Origin: an uncultured archaeon
GTDB taxonomy: Archaea > Halobacteriota > Methanosarcinia > Methanotrichales > Methanotrichaceae
NCBI GenBank assembly: GCA_902385025.1
Contig: CABMDX010000064.1
Span: 1-9,959, forward strand
DNA length: 9,959 nt
Direction: 5' to 3'
Positions 1 to 6,375 of the stretch are shown piece by piece. The notes below the pieces were generated by a model. That model was not told the DNA's origin. It made no database searches and saw nothing but the letters and a program-made list of their open reading frames with translations. Numbering within the stretch: position 1 is the first letter of the stretch; each line of letters starts with the position of its first letter. A program made the position numbers and the translations under genes.

Positions 1-768
1 ACAGAGAGTTCGCCCGCAGATCTCAGATATCCCTATCTTGTCAAGCCCCGCGTGGGTGCAGGCGGAGTGGGCTGCAGAAGGGTAAGCTGCGACGCGGATC
101 TTTTTTGGGAGGATGGCCTGATCGCCCAGGAGCTTATCGAAGGCCTGCCGGCAAGCGTCTCGGTCATCGGCTCTGGCCAGGGGGCCCGCGCAGTGGCCGT
201 CAACGAGCAGCTTATCGGCCTGCCTTGGGCCGGAGCCAGAGGCTTTCGATATTGTGGGAACATCACGCCTCTAGAGCCTGCATGCCCCGGCATCGCTGAG
301 ATGGCTGAGGAGATCGTCGCGAAGCTGGGCCTTTTGGGCAGCAATGGCGTGGACTTTCTGCTGACCGATCATGGTCCTGTGGTGGTCGAGGTCAATGCCC
401 GTTTCCAGGGGAGCCTTGATACCGTGGAACTGGCCACAGGAATCAACCTCTTCCAGGCGCATATCAACGCCTTCCAGGGCCTCCTCCCGGAAAGGAAGCT
501 TGCTCTATTTACTGCTGGAAGAGCGCTAATATATGCACGAAGGGATTTGGTGGTCAGCGAGGATCTGGATAGAGAATGGACCACGGACGTTCCGCTGCCG
601 GGGTCGCGAATCGCCAGGGATGATCCGATCATCTCCATCCTCGCCAAAGGAAAATCTAGAGATGACGTCGTGGCCGAGCTGAAGCATAAATCTGCAATGC
701 TAACTGGGGATCAGAGGCAAAAAAGCAAATTTCCCCTGGATTGCAGCTACCAGGATACAACCCTATAA
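1..768 (+). CDS. ATP-grasp enzyme, C-terminal part (5' end outside window)
   Basis: The frame is open from the first base, so the gene starts upstream; 255 residues are visible. Near the start the motif YLVKPRVGAGGVG (residues 12-24) fits the lysine and glycine-rich ATP-binding loop of the ATP-grasp fold. QELIEG (43-48) fits the segment that contacts adenine, and VVVEVNARFQGS (127-138) carries the Glu and Asn (E130, N132) that bind Mg-ATP in this superfamily. The segments FRYCGNITPLEP and NGVDFLL resemble the archaeal predicted ATP-dependent carboligases (COG2232 type) more than tyramine-glutamate ligase MfnD, though this comparison is from memory. Such enzymes join a carboxylate to an amine or thiol through an acyl-phosphate; the substrate here is unknown. 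The stop is TAA at 766-768. The call of ATP-grasp is firm, the subfamily is not. Confidence 0.85.
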   Translation, partial: TESSPADLRYPYLVKPRVGAGGVGCRRVSCDADLFWEDGLIAQELIEGLPASVSVIGSGQGARAVAVNEQLIGLPWAGARGFRYCGNITPLEPACPGIAEMAEEIVAKLGLLGSNGVDFLLTDHGPVVVEVNARFQGSLDTVELATGINLFQAHINAFQGLLPERKLALFTAGRALIYARRDLVVSEDLDREWTTDVPLPGSRIARDDPIISILAKGKSRDDVVAELKHKSAMLTGDQRQKSKFPLDCSYQDTTL

Positions 769-958
769 AGCCAGTTGCAAATAAGCGTCCAGGCCTTGAC
801 AAAACCGGATCCTTTCTCCAGCTTCTGAATATCCTTTTCGCTGTACTTATTTTTTTCCTTCATCCACGAGTCCATGAGCTGGAGTCTCTTCTTTTCCCAA
901 TATAACAATAACGGTCATTTGAAATGACGGCAAAGAGCAGGTCCCGGGCGGAATGCAT
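747..958 (-). pseudogene. Possible frameshifted small gene in the intergenic gap
   Basis: Two minus-strand frames read like consecutive parts of one small protein. The first starts at ATG 956-958 and reads MHSARDLLFAVISNDRYCY before losing protein-like character near 900-905. The second is open from 914 down to a TAG at 747-749, with an ATG at 873-875; it contains WEKKRLQL, then MDSWMKEKNKYSEKDI, then QKLEKGSGFVKAW. Removing two bases near 900-905 would join them into a protein of about 68 residues. The 3' end overlaps the convergent ATP-grasp gene by about 20 bases. No family is recognised. Alternatives are an intact 42-aa ORF (747-875) or chance. The charged, aromatic-rich composition is the main argument, so confidence is low. 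Confidence 0.25.
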
Positions 959-1056
959 GTTCCGATATCAGTATAAAAGGATGATGCCAGAAAAAGATAA
1001 TATAGCTAAAGAATTAAGCTAATAAGAACAAAGCAATATCTAGAACTGAGGATGAG

Positions 1057-1605
1057 ATGAAGTCGCCGGAAAGGATAACCATAGCTCTCGATGAAGAGAC
1101 CGCGGGCCTGTTCAAGAAGATGAAAGAGGACCTGGGCATGTCCCAAAGCGAGCTGATGCGAGAGTCGCTGAAGTTCTTCTCCAAGCATAAGTCGCTCTTT
1201 GAATTTGCAGAGGACAAGAAGGTATACACTCACGCGGAGATGCTGGCCGCCGGGGAGCATGTGATACTTGATATCGACCACTGGATCCTTTTCCTGAGCT
1301 TCATTGAAACTCATCCCGACAAAGAGAAGTTCTGGAATTTTCATAAGGAGGTCTGCCAGGCTCATGCCGAGCAGTTCAAGCACAAGCTCTACAATGCGGA
1401 GAGCATCCTTAAGCGCTTGGAAATATGCAATCTCTTCAAGATGAGCAAGACCGGGAAGAACGAATTCACGCTCATCTTCGGGTCGGATGCGCCCAAGAAG
1501 TTCGTGCGCGCTGAGCTGGAAGAGATCTTCTCCGGCATGGGGTTTATGGTGGAGATCAAAGAGGACTTCTCAAAGCTGAGGGTGAAGGTAATACACGACC
1601 TCTGA
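1057..1605 (+). CDS. Ribbon-helix-helix (CopG-like) protein with unassigned C-terminal domain
   Basis: This 182-aa protein opens with ERITIALDEETAGLFKKM and then GMSQSELMRESLKFFS, the strand-helix-helix pattern of CopG/MetJ/Arc DNA-binding domains (about residues 5-45). Such domains dimerise and place the paired N-terminal strand in the DNA major groove. Residues 50-135 look mainly helical (HWILFLSFIETHPDKEKFW, then a long charged helix). Residues 140-182 alternate strand-like stretches (NEFTLIFGSD, FMVEIKED, LRVKVIHDL) and suggest a small alpha/beta sensory or dimerisation module. I recognise no ligand-binding motif. The ATG at 1057 is supported by a GAGG Shine-Dalgarno at 1048-1051. TATA-like AT stretches lie upstream at 972-978 and 996-1005. 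It is probably a transcriptional regulator; the target and signal are unknown. Confidence 0.75.
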   Translation: MKSPERITIALDEETAGLFKKMKEDLGMSQSELMRESLKFFSKHKSLFEFAEDKKVYTHAEMLAAGEHVILDIDHWILFLSFIETHPDKEKFWNFHKEVCQAHAEQFKHKLYNAESILKRLEICNLFKMSKTGKNEFTLIFGSDAPKKFVRAELEEIFSGMGFMVEIKEDFSKLRVKVIHDL

Positions 1606-1679
1606 TTTGGGTCCAGAACCCTGATTTCTGGCCAAGAGAGGGGCTTTTCCGGCATGCAGATCGTGTCAAAATGGAATCC

Positions 1680-1685
1680 TTTTTT
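1680..1685 (+). terminator. Poly-T run after the RHH gene
   Basis: A run of six T residues lies 75 bases past the stop of the ribbon-helix-helix gene and before the next start. Archaeal RNA polymerase terminates at U-rich tracts without needing a hairpin. I see no stable hairpin just before it. Confidence 0.35.
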
Positions 1686-1746
1686 GTCGAATGGCTTTCC
1701 CTTTCACCACTATTTATTTTAAGAGGGAGGAGGTAGACCATCCCGT

Positions 1747-2229
1747 ATGGATCTCACGGGCCGCGTGCAGGGATTCATGGCCATGAAGCTGAAAAGCTTC
1801 AGTGTGGAGCTGGCCGAGAAATATGGAGTCCCTGAAAACGAGGTGGCCGATGTTGTAGGGTCCTTTTTGGAGGACACCTACTGGCCTGCGCAAAAGTTGG
1901 CCGAAGTCATTTCCTGCAAGAAGAATCCCGTCTTGCTCTTCATAGGCAAAAAGGACTGTCCTATCTGCCAGAGGTGTCAGGTAGATCTGGATGCATTTCT
2001 TTCCAGCCACAAAGACCTGGAGCTTATAAGGGTGGACTACACAACGCCAGAGGGACTGCTCTATCATATGATCCAGCAGCAGGACACGGGCAAGCTGCCC
2101 ATGATTGCTATGATCTACGGGGGCATGATAACCATGTTCATCACAGGAGAATGCATCCATAGCGCAGTTTACGAAAAATATTATAATGCACTGCGTATGC
2201 AGGGCAGCCAAAATATATATGCTCTCTGA
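1747..2229 (+). CDS. Thioredoxin-fold protein with CPICQRC motif
   Basis: This is a 160-aa protein. Residues 58-85 read as a thioredoxin beta-strand, active site and helix: NPVLLFIGKK, then CPIC (71-74), then a helix carrying a third cysteine, C77. KLPMIAMIYGG (116-126) supplies the cis-proline (P118) and following strand of the fold. The first 55 residues form an extra helical N-terminal region absent from minimal thioredoxins. There is no signal peptide, so it is likely a cytoplasmic disulfide oxidoreductase or redox-sensing protein. The ATG at 1747 is preceded by a strong GGAGGAGGT at 1726-1734, with a rather long 12-base gap. It lies 30 bases before the triosephosphate isomerase gene on the same strand, so the two are probably co-transcribed; a functional link is only inferred. 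Confidence 0.75.
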   Translation: MDLTGRVQGFMAMKLKSFSVELAEKYGVPENEVADVVGSFLEDTYWPAQKLAEVISCKKNPVLLFIGKKDCPICQRCQVDLDAFLSSHKDLELIRVDYTTPEGLLYHMIQQQDTGKLPMIAMIYGGMITMFITGECIHSAVYEKYYNALRMQGSQNIYAL

Positions 2230-2259
2230 GATTACAAAAAGCCAAAAGCGAGGGAGATC

Positions 2260-2928
2260 GTGACCATAATCGTGCTTAATTTCAAGACGTATCGTGAATC
2301 GACGGGCTTAGAGGCTCTGCGCCTGGCTGAGATCTGCGAAGACGTATCCAAGGAGTACTCGGTTCAGATATGGGTAGCGCCTCAGGTGGCCGATATATAT
2401 GCCATCTCCCATGCGGTAAAGATCCCGGTTTTTGCTCAGCACGTGGATGGTGTCGGATATGGTGGCTATACAGGCCATATAACCGCAGCTTCCCTGAAGG
2501 CAGCCGGTGCCAGCGGCACTCTCATAAACCATTCAGAGCGGCGGCTTAAGCTGGCCGATATTGATGCATCCATCGCTGCCGCTCGACTTGCGGGTCTCAA
2601 GACAATTGTCTGTACCAATAATGTGGCTACAACTCGCGGTGCAGCAGCCCTTGAGCCTGACTATGTGGCTGTGGAGCCGCCGGAGCTTATCGGCAGTGGA
2701 ATACCTGTCTCCAAAGCCAATCCGGACGTAATCAGAGGCTCGGTGGCGGCGGTCAAGGATATCGCTCCCGCGGTGGGGGTGCTTTGTGGAGCTGGAATCA
2801 CTCATGGCGAGGATCTGAGGTCCGCTCTGGAGCTGGGCTCGGCTGGCGTATTGCTTGCTTCGGGAATCATCAAGGCCAAGGATCCGCGAGCAGCCCTGGT
2901 GGATCTGGTGGCCGGGGCTAAAAAATGA
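2260..2928 (+). CDS. tpiA: Triosephosphate isomerase, archaeal type
   Basis: This 222-aa protein interconverts dihydroxyacetone phosphate and glyceraldehyde 3-phosphate in glycolysis and gluconeogenesis. The length matches the short archaeal family (bacterial enzymes are near 250). Visible catalytic parts are N7 and K9 in LNFKTY, the electrophilic histidine H91 in INHSERR, and the base E139 in AVEPPELIG. The mobile phosphate-binding loop is GSGIPVSK (145-152), and CGAGI (176-180) with the later ASGI segment completes the phosphate site. The start is a GTG at 2260, preceded by GAGGGAGAT (2250-2258); starting there gives the expected short N-terminal strand before NFKTY. The stop shares bases with the acylphosphatase start (ATGA at 2925-2928), which indicates translational coupling. 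Confidence 0.96.
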   Translation: MTIIVLNFKTYRESTGLEALRLAEICEDVSKEYSVQIWVAPQVADIYAISHAVKIPVFAQHVDGVGYGGYTGHITAASLKAAGASGTLINHSERRLKLADIDASIAAARLAGLKTIVCTNNVATTRGAAALEPDYVAVEPPELIGSGIPVSKANPDVIRGSVAAVKDIAPAVGVLCGAGITHGEDLRSALELGSAGVLLASGIIKAKDPRAALVDLVAGAKK

Positions 2929-3194
2929 TCTCCGTGCACGTTCGCGTCTCGGGCAGAGTGCAGGGCGTCTTCTATCGTCGCTATACCATGGATAAGGCCA
3001 AGATGCTCGGAGTCAAGGGCTGGGTGCGAAACATCCCAGGAGGTGGCGTGGAGGCCGTGCTGGAAGGAGAGCGCCAGAAGGTCGGAGAGCTGCTCAAAGC
3101 CATGAAGGTCGGACCTGCGGGCTCAATGGTCCTGGGAATGGAGTTCTCCGAGCTGGAGACAAAGGGCTATCAGGATTTCGAGATAGAATATTAG
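2925..3194 (+). CDS. acyP: Acylphosphatase
   Basis: This is an 89-aa protein of typical length for the family, which hydrolyses carboxyl-phosphate mixed anhydrides such as 1,3-bisphosphoglycerate or carbamoyl phosphate. The signature GRVQGVFYRR (residues 10-19) contains the substrate-binding arginine R18. WVRNIPGGGVEAVLEG (33-48) contains the catalytic asparagine N36 that orients water. The fold is the ferredoxin-like ACP domain and it acts in the cytoplasm. Its ATG overlaps the stop of tpiA in an ATGA, so the two are made together. A link to acyl-phosphates of central carbon metabolism is plausible but inferred. Confidence 0.95.
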   Translation: MISVHVRVSGRVQGVFYRRYTMDKAKMLGVKGWVRNIPGGGVEAVLEGERQKVGELLKAMKVGPAGSMVLGMEFSELETKGYQDFEIEY

Positions 3195-3263
3195 CTATAT
3201 TAGCAAATCGATCTGGGCTGCAGCAGTCGATTAGGCTGCTCGCCCCGCTAAGATGGTTTAGCG

Positions 3264-3270
3264 TTTATAT
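3264..3270 (+). promoter_or_regulatory. TATA-like box before the ferredoxin gene
   Basis: TTTATAT lies 22 bases before the TTG and 31 before the GTG candidate starts of the ferredoxin gene. Typical archaeal spacing would put the transcript start near 3290-3295, giving a leaderless or very short-leader mRNA. It would drive the ferredoxin/geranylgeranyl reductase pair. Confidence 0.45.
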
Positions 3271-3291
3271 CTATTATCAGGATGTGATCTC

Positions 3292-3462
3292 TTGCTTACT
3301 GTGAACAGATACAAGTGCTGCTACTGCGGTGCCTGTGTCGGAGTCTGCCCGACATGCGCACTGGAGCTGGTGGAGACCTGGCTGGAAGTCTCAGCTGATT
3401 GCAGGGAGTGCGGCATCTGCACAAAGATATGCCCCGTGGGCGCCCTGGAGGTCAAGGCATGA
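3292..3462 (+). CDS. Small 2[4Fe-4S] ferredoxin
   Basis: This 56-aa protein is almost entirely a bacterial-type ferredoxin. The first motif reads CCYCGACVGVCP and the second CRECGICTKICP, each with C-x2-C-x2-C-x3-C-P spacing, so both clusters should be [4Fe-4S]. The start is unsure: TTG at 3292 gives LLTVNRYK and GTG at 3301 gives VNRYK. There is no in-frame ATG. The stop TGA (3460-3462) overlaps the ATG of the geranylgeranyl reductase gene. In Methanosarcina acetivorans a ferredoxin encoded next to geranylgeranyl reductase is the electron donor needed to saturate the lipid chains; the same role is inferred here from the same arrangement. Confidence 0.9.
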   Translation: MLTVNRYKCCYCGACVGVCPTCALELVETWLEVSADCRECGICTKICPVGALEVKA

Positions 3463-4640
3463 GCATGATGTGCGATGTAATAGTAGTGGGCGCGGGGCCC
3501 GGTGGATCGATGGCTGCCAGGACAGCAGCCGCCGCTGGCCTGAAGGTTGTCATGCTGGAGACGCGCCAGGAGATAGGCGATCCGGTGCGCTGTGCAGAGG
3601 GTGTTGGCAAAAGGGCTTTATGCCAGATGGTGAAGCCTGAGCCGGAATGGATCGCAGCGGAGGTTAAGGGCGCCAAGATCTATTCCCCGGATGGGACCTG
3701 CATAGTCATGTCCGAGGATAAAGGCGGCGCCGAAGTGGGCTATGTCCTGGAGAGAAAAGTCTTCGACAGGGGTCTGGCCATGGAGGCCGCACGAGCAGGA
3801 GCCAAGGTGATGGTCAAGACCAGGGCTCTGGGGCTTCTCAGGAAGGACGGCGTCCCTGTGGGCGTCTCAGCCATGCGCATTGGCGAGCCCCTGCAGATCG
3901 AGGCGCCATTGATCATCGGCGCAGATGGCGTGGAGTCCAAGGTGGGGCGCTGGGCAGGCATTGACACCACACTGAAGCTGAAGGATATCGAGAGTTGCGC
4001 TCAGTTCCTGGCCTCAGATCCGAGCGTGGATGACCAGTATTGCGAGTTCTTTTTAGGAAACAGCATTGCTCCTGCGGGCTACGTCTGGTCTTTTCCCAAA
4101 GGCGAAAAGCTTGCCAACGTTGGACTGGGCATAATGGGCACCAAGTCCAAGCCAGGTGAAGCCACCCGTCTCCTAAAGCAGTTCATGAAGTCGCGCTTTC
4201 CCAACGGCAAAGTATTGGAAATGGTAGTGGGCGGAGACCCCTGCTCAGGGCCCATCGAATCTGCCACGGCAGACGGAGTGATGCTGGTGGGCGATGCTGC
4301 CCGCCAGACCGATCCATTCACGGGAGGAGGCATTCTGACCGCCATGCAGGCGGGCATCATTGCTGGTGATGTGGCCGCAAAAGCTCTGCAAGCAGGAAAT
4401 GTCAGGAGGGAGGGACTGAAAGAGTACGAGGATCGCTGGCGAGAGGAGATCGGAGTGCACCTGGCCAGAAGCTTCGAGTTCAAGGAATTCTTCGTGAAGC
4501 TGACTGACAAAGATCTAAATCAGCTCCTCGGCTCCCTCAAGCGAGAGGACATGACGAAGATGGATCTGCGTGCCATGCTGCGCGTGCTCTTCCGGCTCAA
4601 CCCTAAATTGCTCTGGGAGCTGAAGCACCTGGTAGTTTAG
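3459..4640 (+). CDS. Geranylgeranyl reductase family flavoprotein (archaeal lipid saturation)
   Basis: This 393-aa FAD enzyme is predicted to reduce the double bonds of the geranylgeranyl chains of archaeal ether lipids at the membrane surface. The N-terminus is a Rossmann FAD-binding motif, DVIVVGAGPGGSMAAR (6-21). RCAEGVGK (44-51) places a conserved cysteine at residue 45, near the flavin in this family. GADG (154-157) is the second FAD motif, YVWSFPKG (208-215) is the family substrate-pocket motif, and VGDAARQTDPFTGGGI (277-292) is the third FAD motif. The frame stays open upstream to 3399, but the ATG at 3459 is chosen because GGAGGTC (3447-3453) sits five bases before it and it overlaps the ferredoxin stop as ATGA. 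The upstream ferredoxin is the likely electron donor. Confidence 0.94.
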   Translation: MSMMCDVIVVGAGPGGSMAARTAAAAGLKVVMLETRQEIGDPVRCAEGVGKRALCQMVKPEPEWIAAEVKGAKIYSPDGTCIVMSEDKGGAEVGYVLERKVFDRGLAMEAARAGAKVMVKTRALGLLRKDGVPVGVSAMRIGEPLQIEAPLIIGADGVESKVGRWAGIDTTLKLKDIESCAQFLASDPSVDDQYCEFFLGNSIAPAGYVWSFPKGEKLANVGLGIMGTKSKPGEATRLLKQFMKSRFPNGKVLEMVVGGDPCSGPIESATADGVMLVGDAARQTDPFTGGGILTAMQAGIIAGDVAAKALQAGNVRREGLKEYEDRWREEIGVHLARSFEFKEFFVKLTDKDLNQLLGSLKREDMTKMDLRAMLRVLFRLNPKLLWELKHLVV

Positions 4641-4653
4641 GGAAAAGCATCTC

Positions 4654-4661
4654 TTTTTTTT
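4654..4661 (+). terminator. Poly-T terminator after geranylgeranyl reductase
   Basis: Eight consecutive T residues begin 13 bases after the stop codon, the usual archaeal termination signal. Just beyond is a near-palindrome (4670-4685, CCCGCAAGCTTACGGG with one mismatched pair), between this gene and the convergent gene at 4699. Confidence 0.65.
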
Positions 4662-4698
4662 GGCGCGCGCCCGCAAGCTTACGGGGTGCACCGGCATT

Positions 4699-5253
4699 CT
4701 ACTCCCCTTGCAGGACACAGGAGCCGTCTGCTCTTTTCGGCAGCCTCTCTGGATCGAAGCCAACTACTATCTTCTCTTTGTCTGCATCCAGAGATGCCAC
4801 ACCTATGTGGAAGACGTAGCGCATGGTCCTGCGCCCGTCGGGTATGCGCAGCTTGTGCTCTCTTTGCAGCAGTATGGAGCTGGCTGTCTGCAGAGCCGGG
4901 CCGCTTTGCAGAAAAAGCAGTCCAGGAAGGTTGAGGCGCTGATGGTCTGTGGTGGGATATCTCTCTCCAATCAAATCTCCCAGCTCTTCGCGACGGATCT
5001 CCACCACGATCTCGCCGCTTTTTATGCTGATACGACTCTCATCAGCATGTACCTCATCGATATGAGAATGAAGCGCGGAGAGAATATAGCTATCTCCTTT
5101 TCCTCTGTTCTCCGGCGGAAGCAGCACCTCCAGCTTCTTCATGAATGGCTTGAGAAGCGGGCTGGTTCCAGAAAAAAGGGCTCCGGGAAGGTTACGAACC
5201 TCGGTCTTTGTAAGCTCCAATAGATCCTTCTCACGGATCGCGATGGGTTTCAT
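4699..5253 (-). CDS. Hypothetical protein with two apparently related halves
   Basis: I do not recognise this 184-aa protein. It is soluble and charged, with no signal peptide, membrane segment or cysteine motif. The halves look alike: NLPGALFSGTSPLL (21-34) corresponds to NLPGLLFLQSGPAL (108-121). Each is followed by a charged linker, a short strand beginning Y (56 and 146), and then SRISIKSGEIVVEI (73-86) against DADKEKIVVGF (156-166), next to REEL/PERL. This suggests an internal duplication of a domain of about 80-90 residues. The ATG at 5253 is preceded by AGGATC. A TATA-like AT stretch lies at 5311-5320. The opposite-strand frame over the same bases is cysteine-rich and low in charged residues, so the minus strand is preferred. 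Confidence 0.65.
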   Translation of the reverse strand: MKPIAIREKDLLELTKTEVRNLPGALFSGTSPLLKPFMKKLEVLLPPENRGKGDSYILSALHSHIDEVHADESRISIKSGEIVVEIRREELGDLIGERYPTTDHQRLNLPGLLFLQSGPALQTASSILLQREHKLRIPDGRRTMRYVFHIGVASLDADKEKIVVGFDPERLPKRADGSCVLQGE

Positions 5254-5632
5254 AATGATCCTTTGCTTCCGGGAAATATATCTGTGTTGGATATTTGCGA
5301 TAAAGCAGGAAATATATTTAAGATATAAAAAATTTTATAACTGAATACAAAAATATTCTCTCTAAATTAATTATTTACTCGATTTTAAGCCTCTCTTCTC
5401 ATAAACCATCCTTAAAATCCCTTTGTCCATTGTTGCCCACAAAGGGCAAGAGCAAGTAATTAAATATATATAAAATAAAAATTGCAGATATTGGTGGATA
5501 TATCTACTAAATGTAAATAGCATTTGCATTTTGACTTATTATCTAACGTATTAGTCTAATTTAGTAAATTTAAATCACATTGCCTTTCAAAACAAATTAT
5601 TTATATCATTAAGTATTTGTGAGCAGAAAAAT
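5254..5632. promoter_or_regulatory. AT-rich divergent intergenic region with inverted repeats
   Basis: No gene of convincing length is visible in these 379 bases between two divergent genes. The region is much richer in A and T than its surroundings. It holds an 8-bp perfect inverted repeat, CCCTTTGT/ACAAAGGG (5419-5426 and 5439-5446, 12-base loop). It also holds a 6-bp one, AGATAT/ATATCT (5486-5491 and 5500-5505), and AATTT-AGT-AAATT (5558-5570). A long TATA-like tract, AAATATATATAAAATAAAAA, lies around 5462-5481 and could drive an unannotated transcript or serve the minus-strand gene. These are candidate regulator-binding sites; no known motif is recognised. Confidence 0.45.
5600..5606 (+). 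promoter_or_regulatory. TATA-like box before the winged-helix regulator
   Basis: TTTATAT, preceded by an A-rich stretch that could act as the BRE, lies 33 bases before the ATG at 5633. Archaeal spacing predicts a transcript start near 5628-5630. Confidence 0.5.
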
Positions 5633-6022
5633 ATGGTGACGATTATGAGGGAGTCCACCGTAAAGATCCTAGACGATAAGGATATGGAATTTGTGGAAAC
5701 GCTCCGGTCTTTGGGCGTGCCGCGCAATGTCGCAACGCTGATAACTTTCCTCGCCAATGTTGATGAGGCCTCCTCTCGCGAGATCGAGATGGGATCGGAC
5801 CTCCGGCAGCCGGAAGTGAGCATTGCCATGCGCACCTTGCGCGACAATAGCTGGATAGAAGAGAAGGAGATAAAGCGCGAGGGCAAGGGAAGACCAATGA
5901 AGGTCTACTCGCTGCAGTCAAGCATAGATGAGATCATAAAGCATTTTGAAGAAGAGAAGCTGCATGAGTCTGCACAGGCTATGGAGAGCATCCAGAGGCT
6001 CAAGCAGTTGATCTCGACTTAA
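5633..6022 (+). CDS. Winged helix-turn-helix transcriptional regulator
   Basis: This 129-aa protein has the layout of small archaeal wHTH regulators (TrmB/ArsR-like, close to COG3355 type by memory). Residues 20-45 form a first helical pair (FVETLRSLGVPRNVATLITFLAN). EASSREIEMGSDLRQPEVSIAMRTL (about 48-72) gives the helix-turn-helix with recognition helix, and EKEIKREGKGRPMKVYSL (80-97) is the beta wing. The C-terminal 30 residues form a charged, probably dimerising, helix. Two starts compete: ATG 5633 would be nearly leaderless given the TATA box, whereas ATG 5645 has GGTGA (5635-5639) at good Shine-Dalgarno spacing. No effector domain is seen. Targets are unknown; its own AT-rich upstream region and the convergent feoA are candidates only by proximity. 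Confidence 0.8.
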   Translation: MVTIMRESTVKILDDKDMEFVETLRSLGVPRNVATLITFLANVDEASSREIEMGSDLRQPEVSIAMRTLRDNSWIEEKEIKREGKGRPMKVYSLQSSIDEIIKHFEEEKLHESAQAMESIQRLKQLIST

Positions 6023-6036
6023 AAAGAATAATCTCG

Positions 6037-6042
6037 AAAAAA
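6037..6042 (-). terminator. Poly-T end of the feoA transcript
   Basis: A run of six A on the plus strand is a T-run on the minus strand, starting six bases after the feoA stop. A second one, CTTTTT, follows at 6021-6026 by the end of the convergent regulator gene. Confidence 0.5.
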
Positions 6043-6047
6043 GGCCC

Positions 6048-6323
6048 TTATCGGGAGGGGAGCGGGGTCTGAATTCTGTGAGAGGAAGGGGCAAGCACCT
6101 CTACCTCGATTTTTGATGCAATTCCCCTGCCAAGCGATATCTTTGAGCCTTCTACTTCTATGACCAGAGGCCCGCCGAAAGGCTGGCAGGCTATCTTGCG
6201 TATGCGTCCGCCTTTTCGCAGCCCAATTGATTCGAACTTCTTGTCCCATCCATGATCGCCGCGAATCGTCAATACCTGGAGCGGCTGATTGCATGGAGCT
6301 TTCGTCAGCTCTATTGGCCCCAT
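6048..6323 (-). CDS. feoA: FeoA-domain protein
   Basis: This is a 91-aa protein with the SH3-like FeoA domain. It shows PLQVLTIRGDHGWDKKFESIG (14-34), LRKGGRIRKIACQPFGGPLVI (35-55), and VEGSKISLGRGIASKIEVE (57-75), the ordered segments typical of FeoA. FeoA is a small cytoplasmic partner of the ferrous iron transporter FeoB; similar domains also occur in metal-dependent repressors. No DNA-binding domain precedes it here and no feoB is in the window, so it is a lone FeoA whose transporter must lie elsewhere. The start at 6323 follows GGAG directly and lies 28 bases downstream of a TATA-like box, suggesting a near-leaderless message separate from hisHF. The last 15 residues extend past the domain. 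Confidence 0.85.
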   Translation of the reverse strand: MGPIELTKAPCNQPLQVLTIRGDHGWDKKFESIGLRKGGRIRKIACQPFGGPLVIEVEGSKISLGRGIASKIEVEVLAPSSHRIQTPLPSR

Positions 6324-6350
6324 CTCCGACAGTTGCTCTTTGGCCGCCAG

Positions 6351-6356
6351 TATAAA
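6351..6356 (-). promoter_or_regulatory. TATA-like box before feoA
   Basis: On the minus strand this reads TTTATA, in the 52-base gap between hisF and feoA. It is about 28 bases ahead of the feoA ATG, so transcription could start within a few bases of that codon. Confidence 0.45.
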
Positions 6357-6375
6357 TCTGACGCTGGAATGTGCC

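Noticed and set aside
957..1022. 21-codon plus-strand ORF beginning MFRYQYKRM
   Set aside because: It is too short, lacks a good ribosome site and has no support other than being open.
1711..1720. TATTTATTTT as a TATA box for the thioredoxin-like gene
   Set aside because: It would place the transcript start after the strong Shine-Dalgarno at 1726-1734, leaving that site out of the mRNA.
3219..3239. AGCAG/CTGCT hairpin between acylphosphatase and ferredoxin
   Set aside because: Only five base pairs around a 9-base loop and no T-run after it, so it is not convincing as a terminator.
3399..3458. N-terminal extension of the geranylgeranyl reductase frame
   Set aside because: It overlaps the second cluster of the ferredoxin, and the ATG at 3459 has an ideal Shine-Dalgarno and starts just before the FAD-binding motif.
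4660..5223. Plus-strand 187-aa ORF opposite the hypothetical minus gene
   Set aside because: Its composition is cysteine-rich with few charged clusters, and it begins inside the G/C repeat after a terminator. The minus-strand frame has normal charge balance, a Shine-Dalgarno and a repeat structure.
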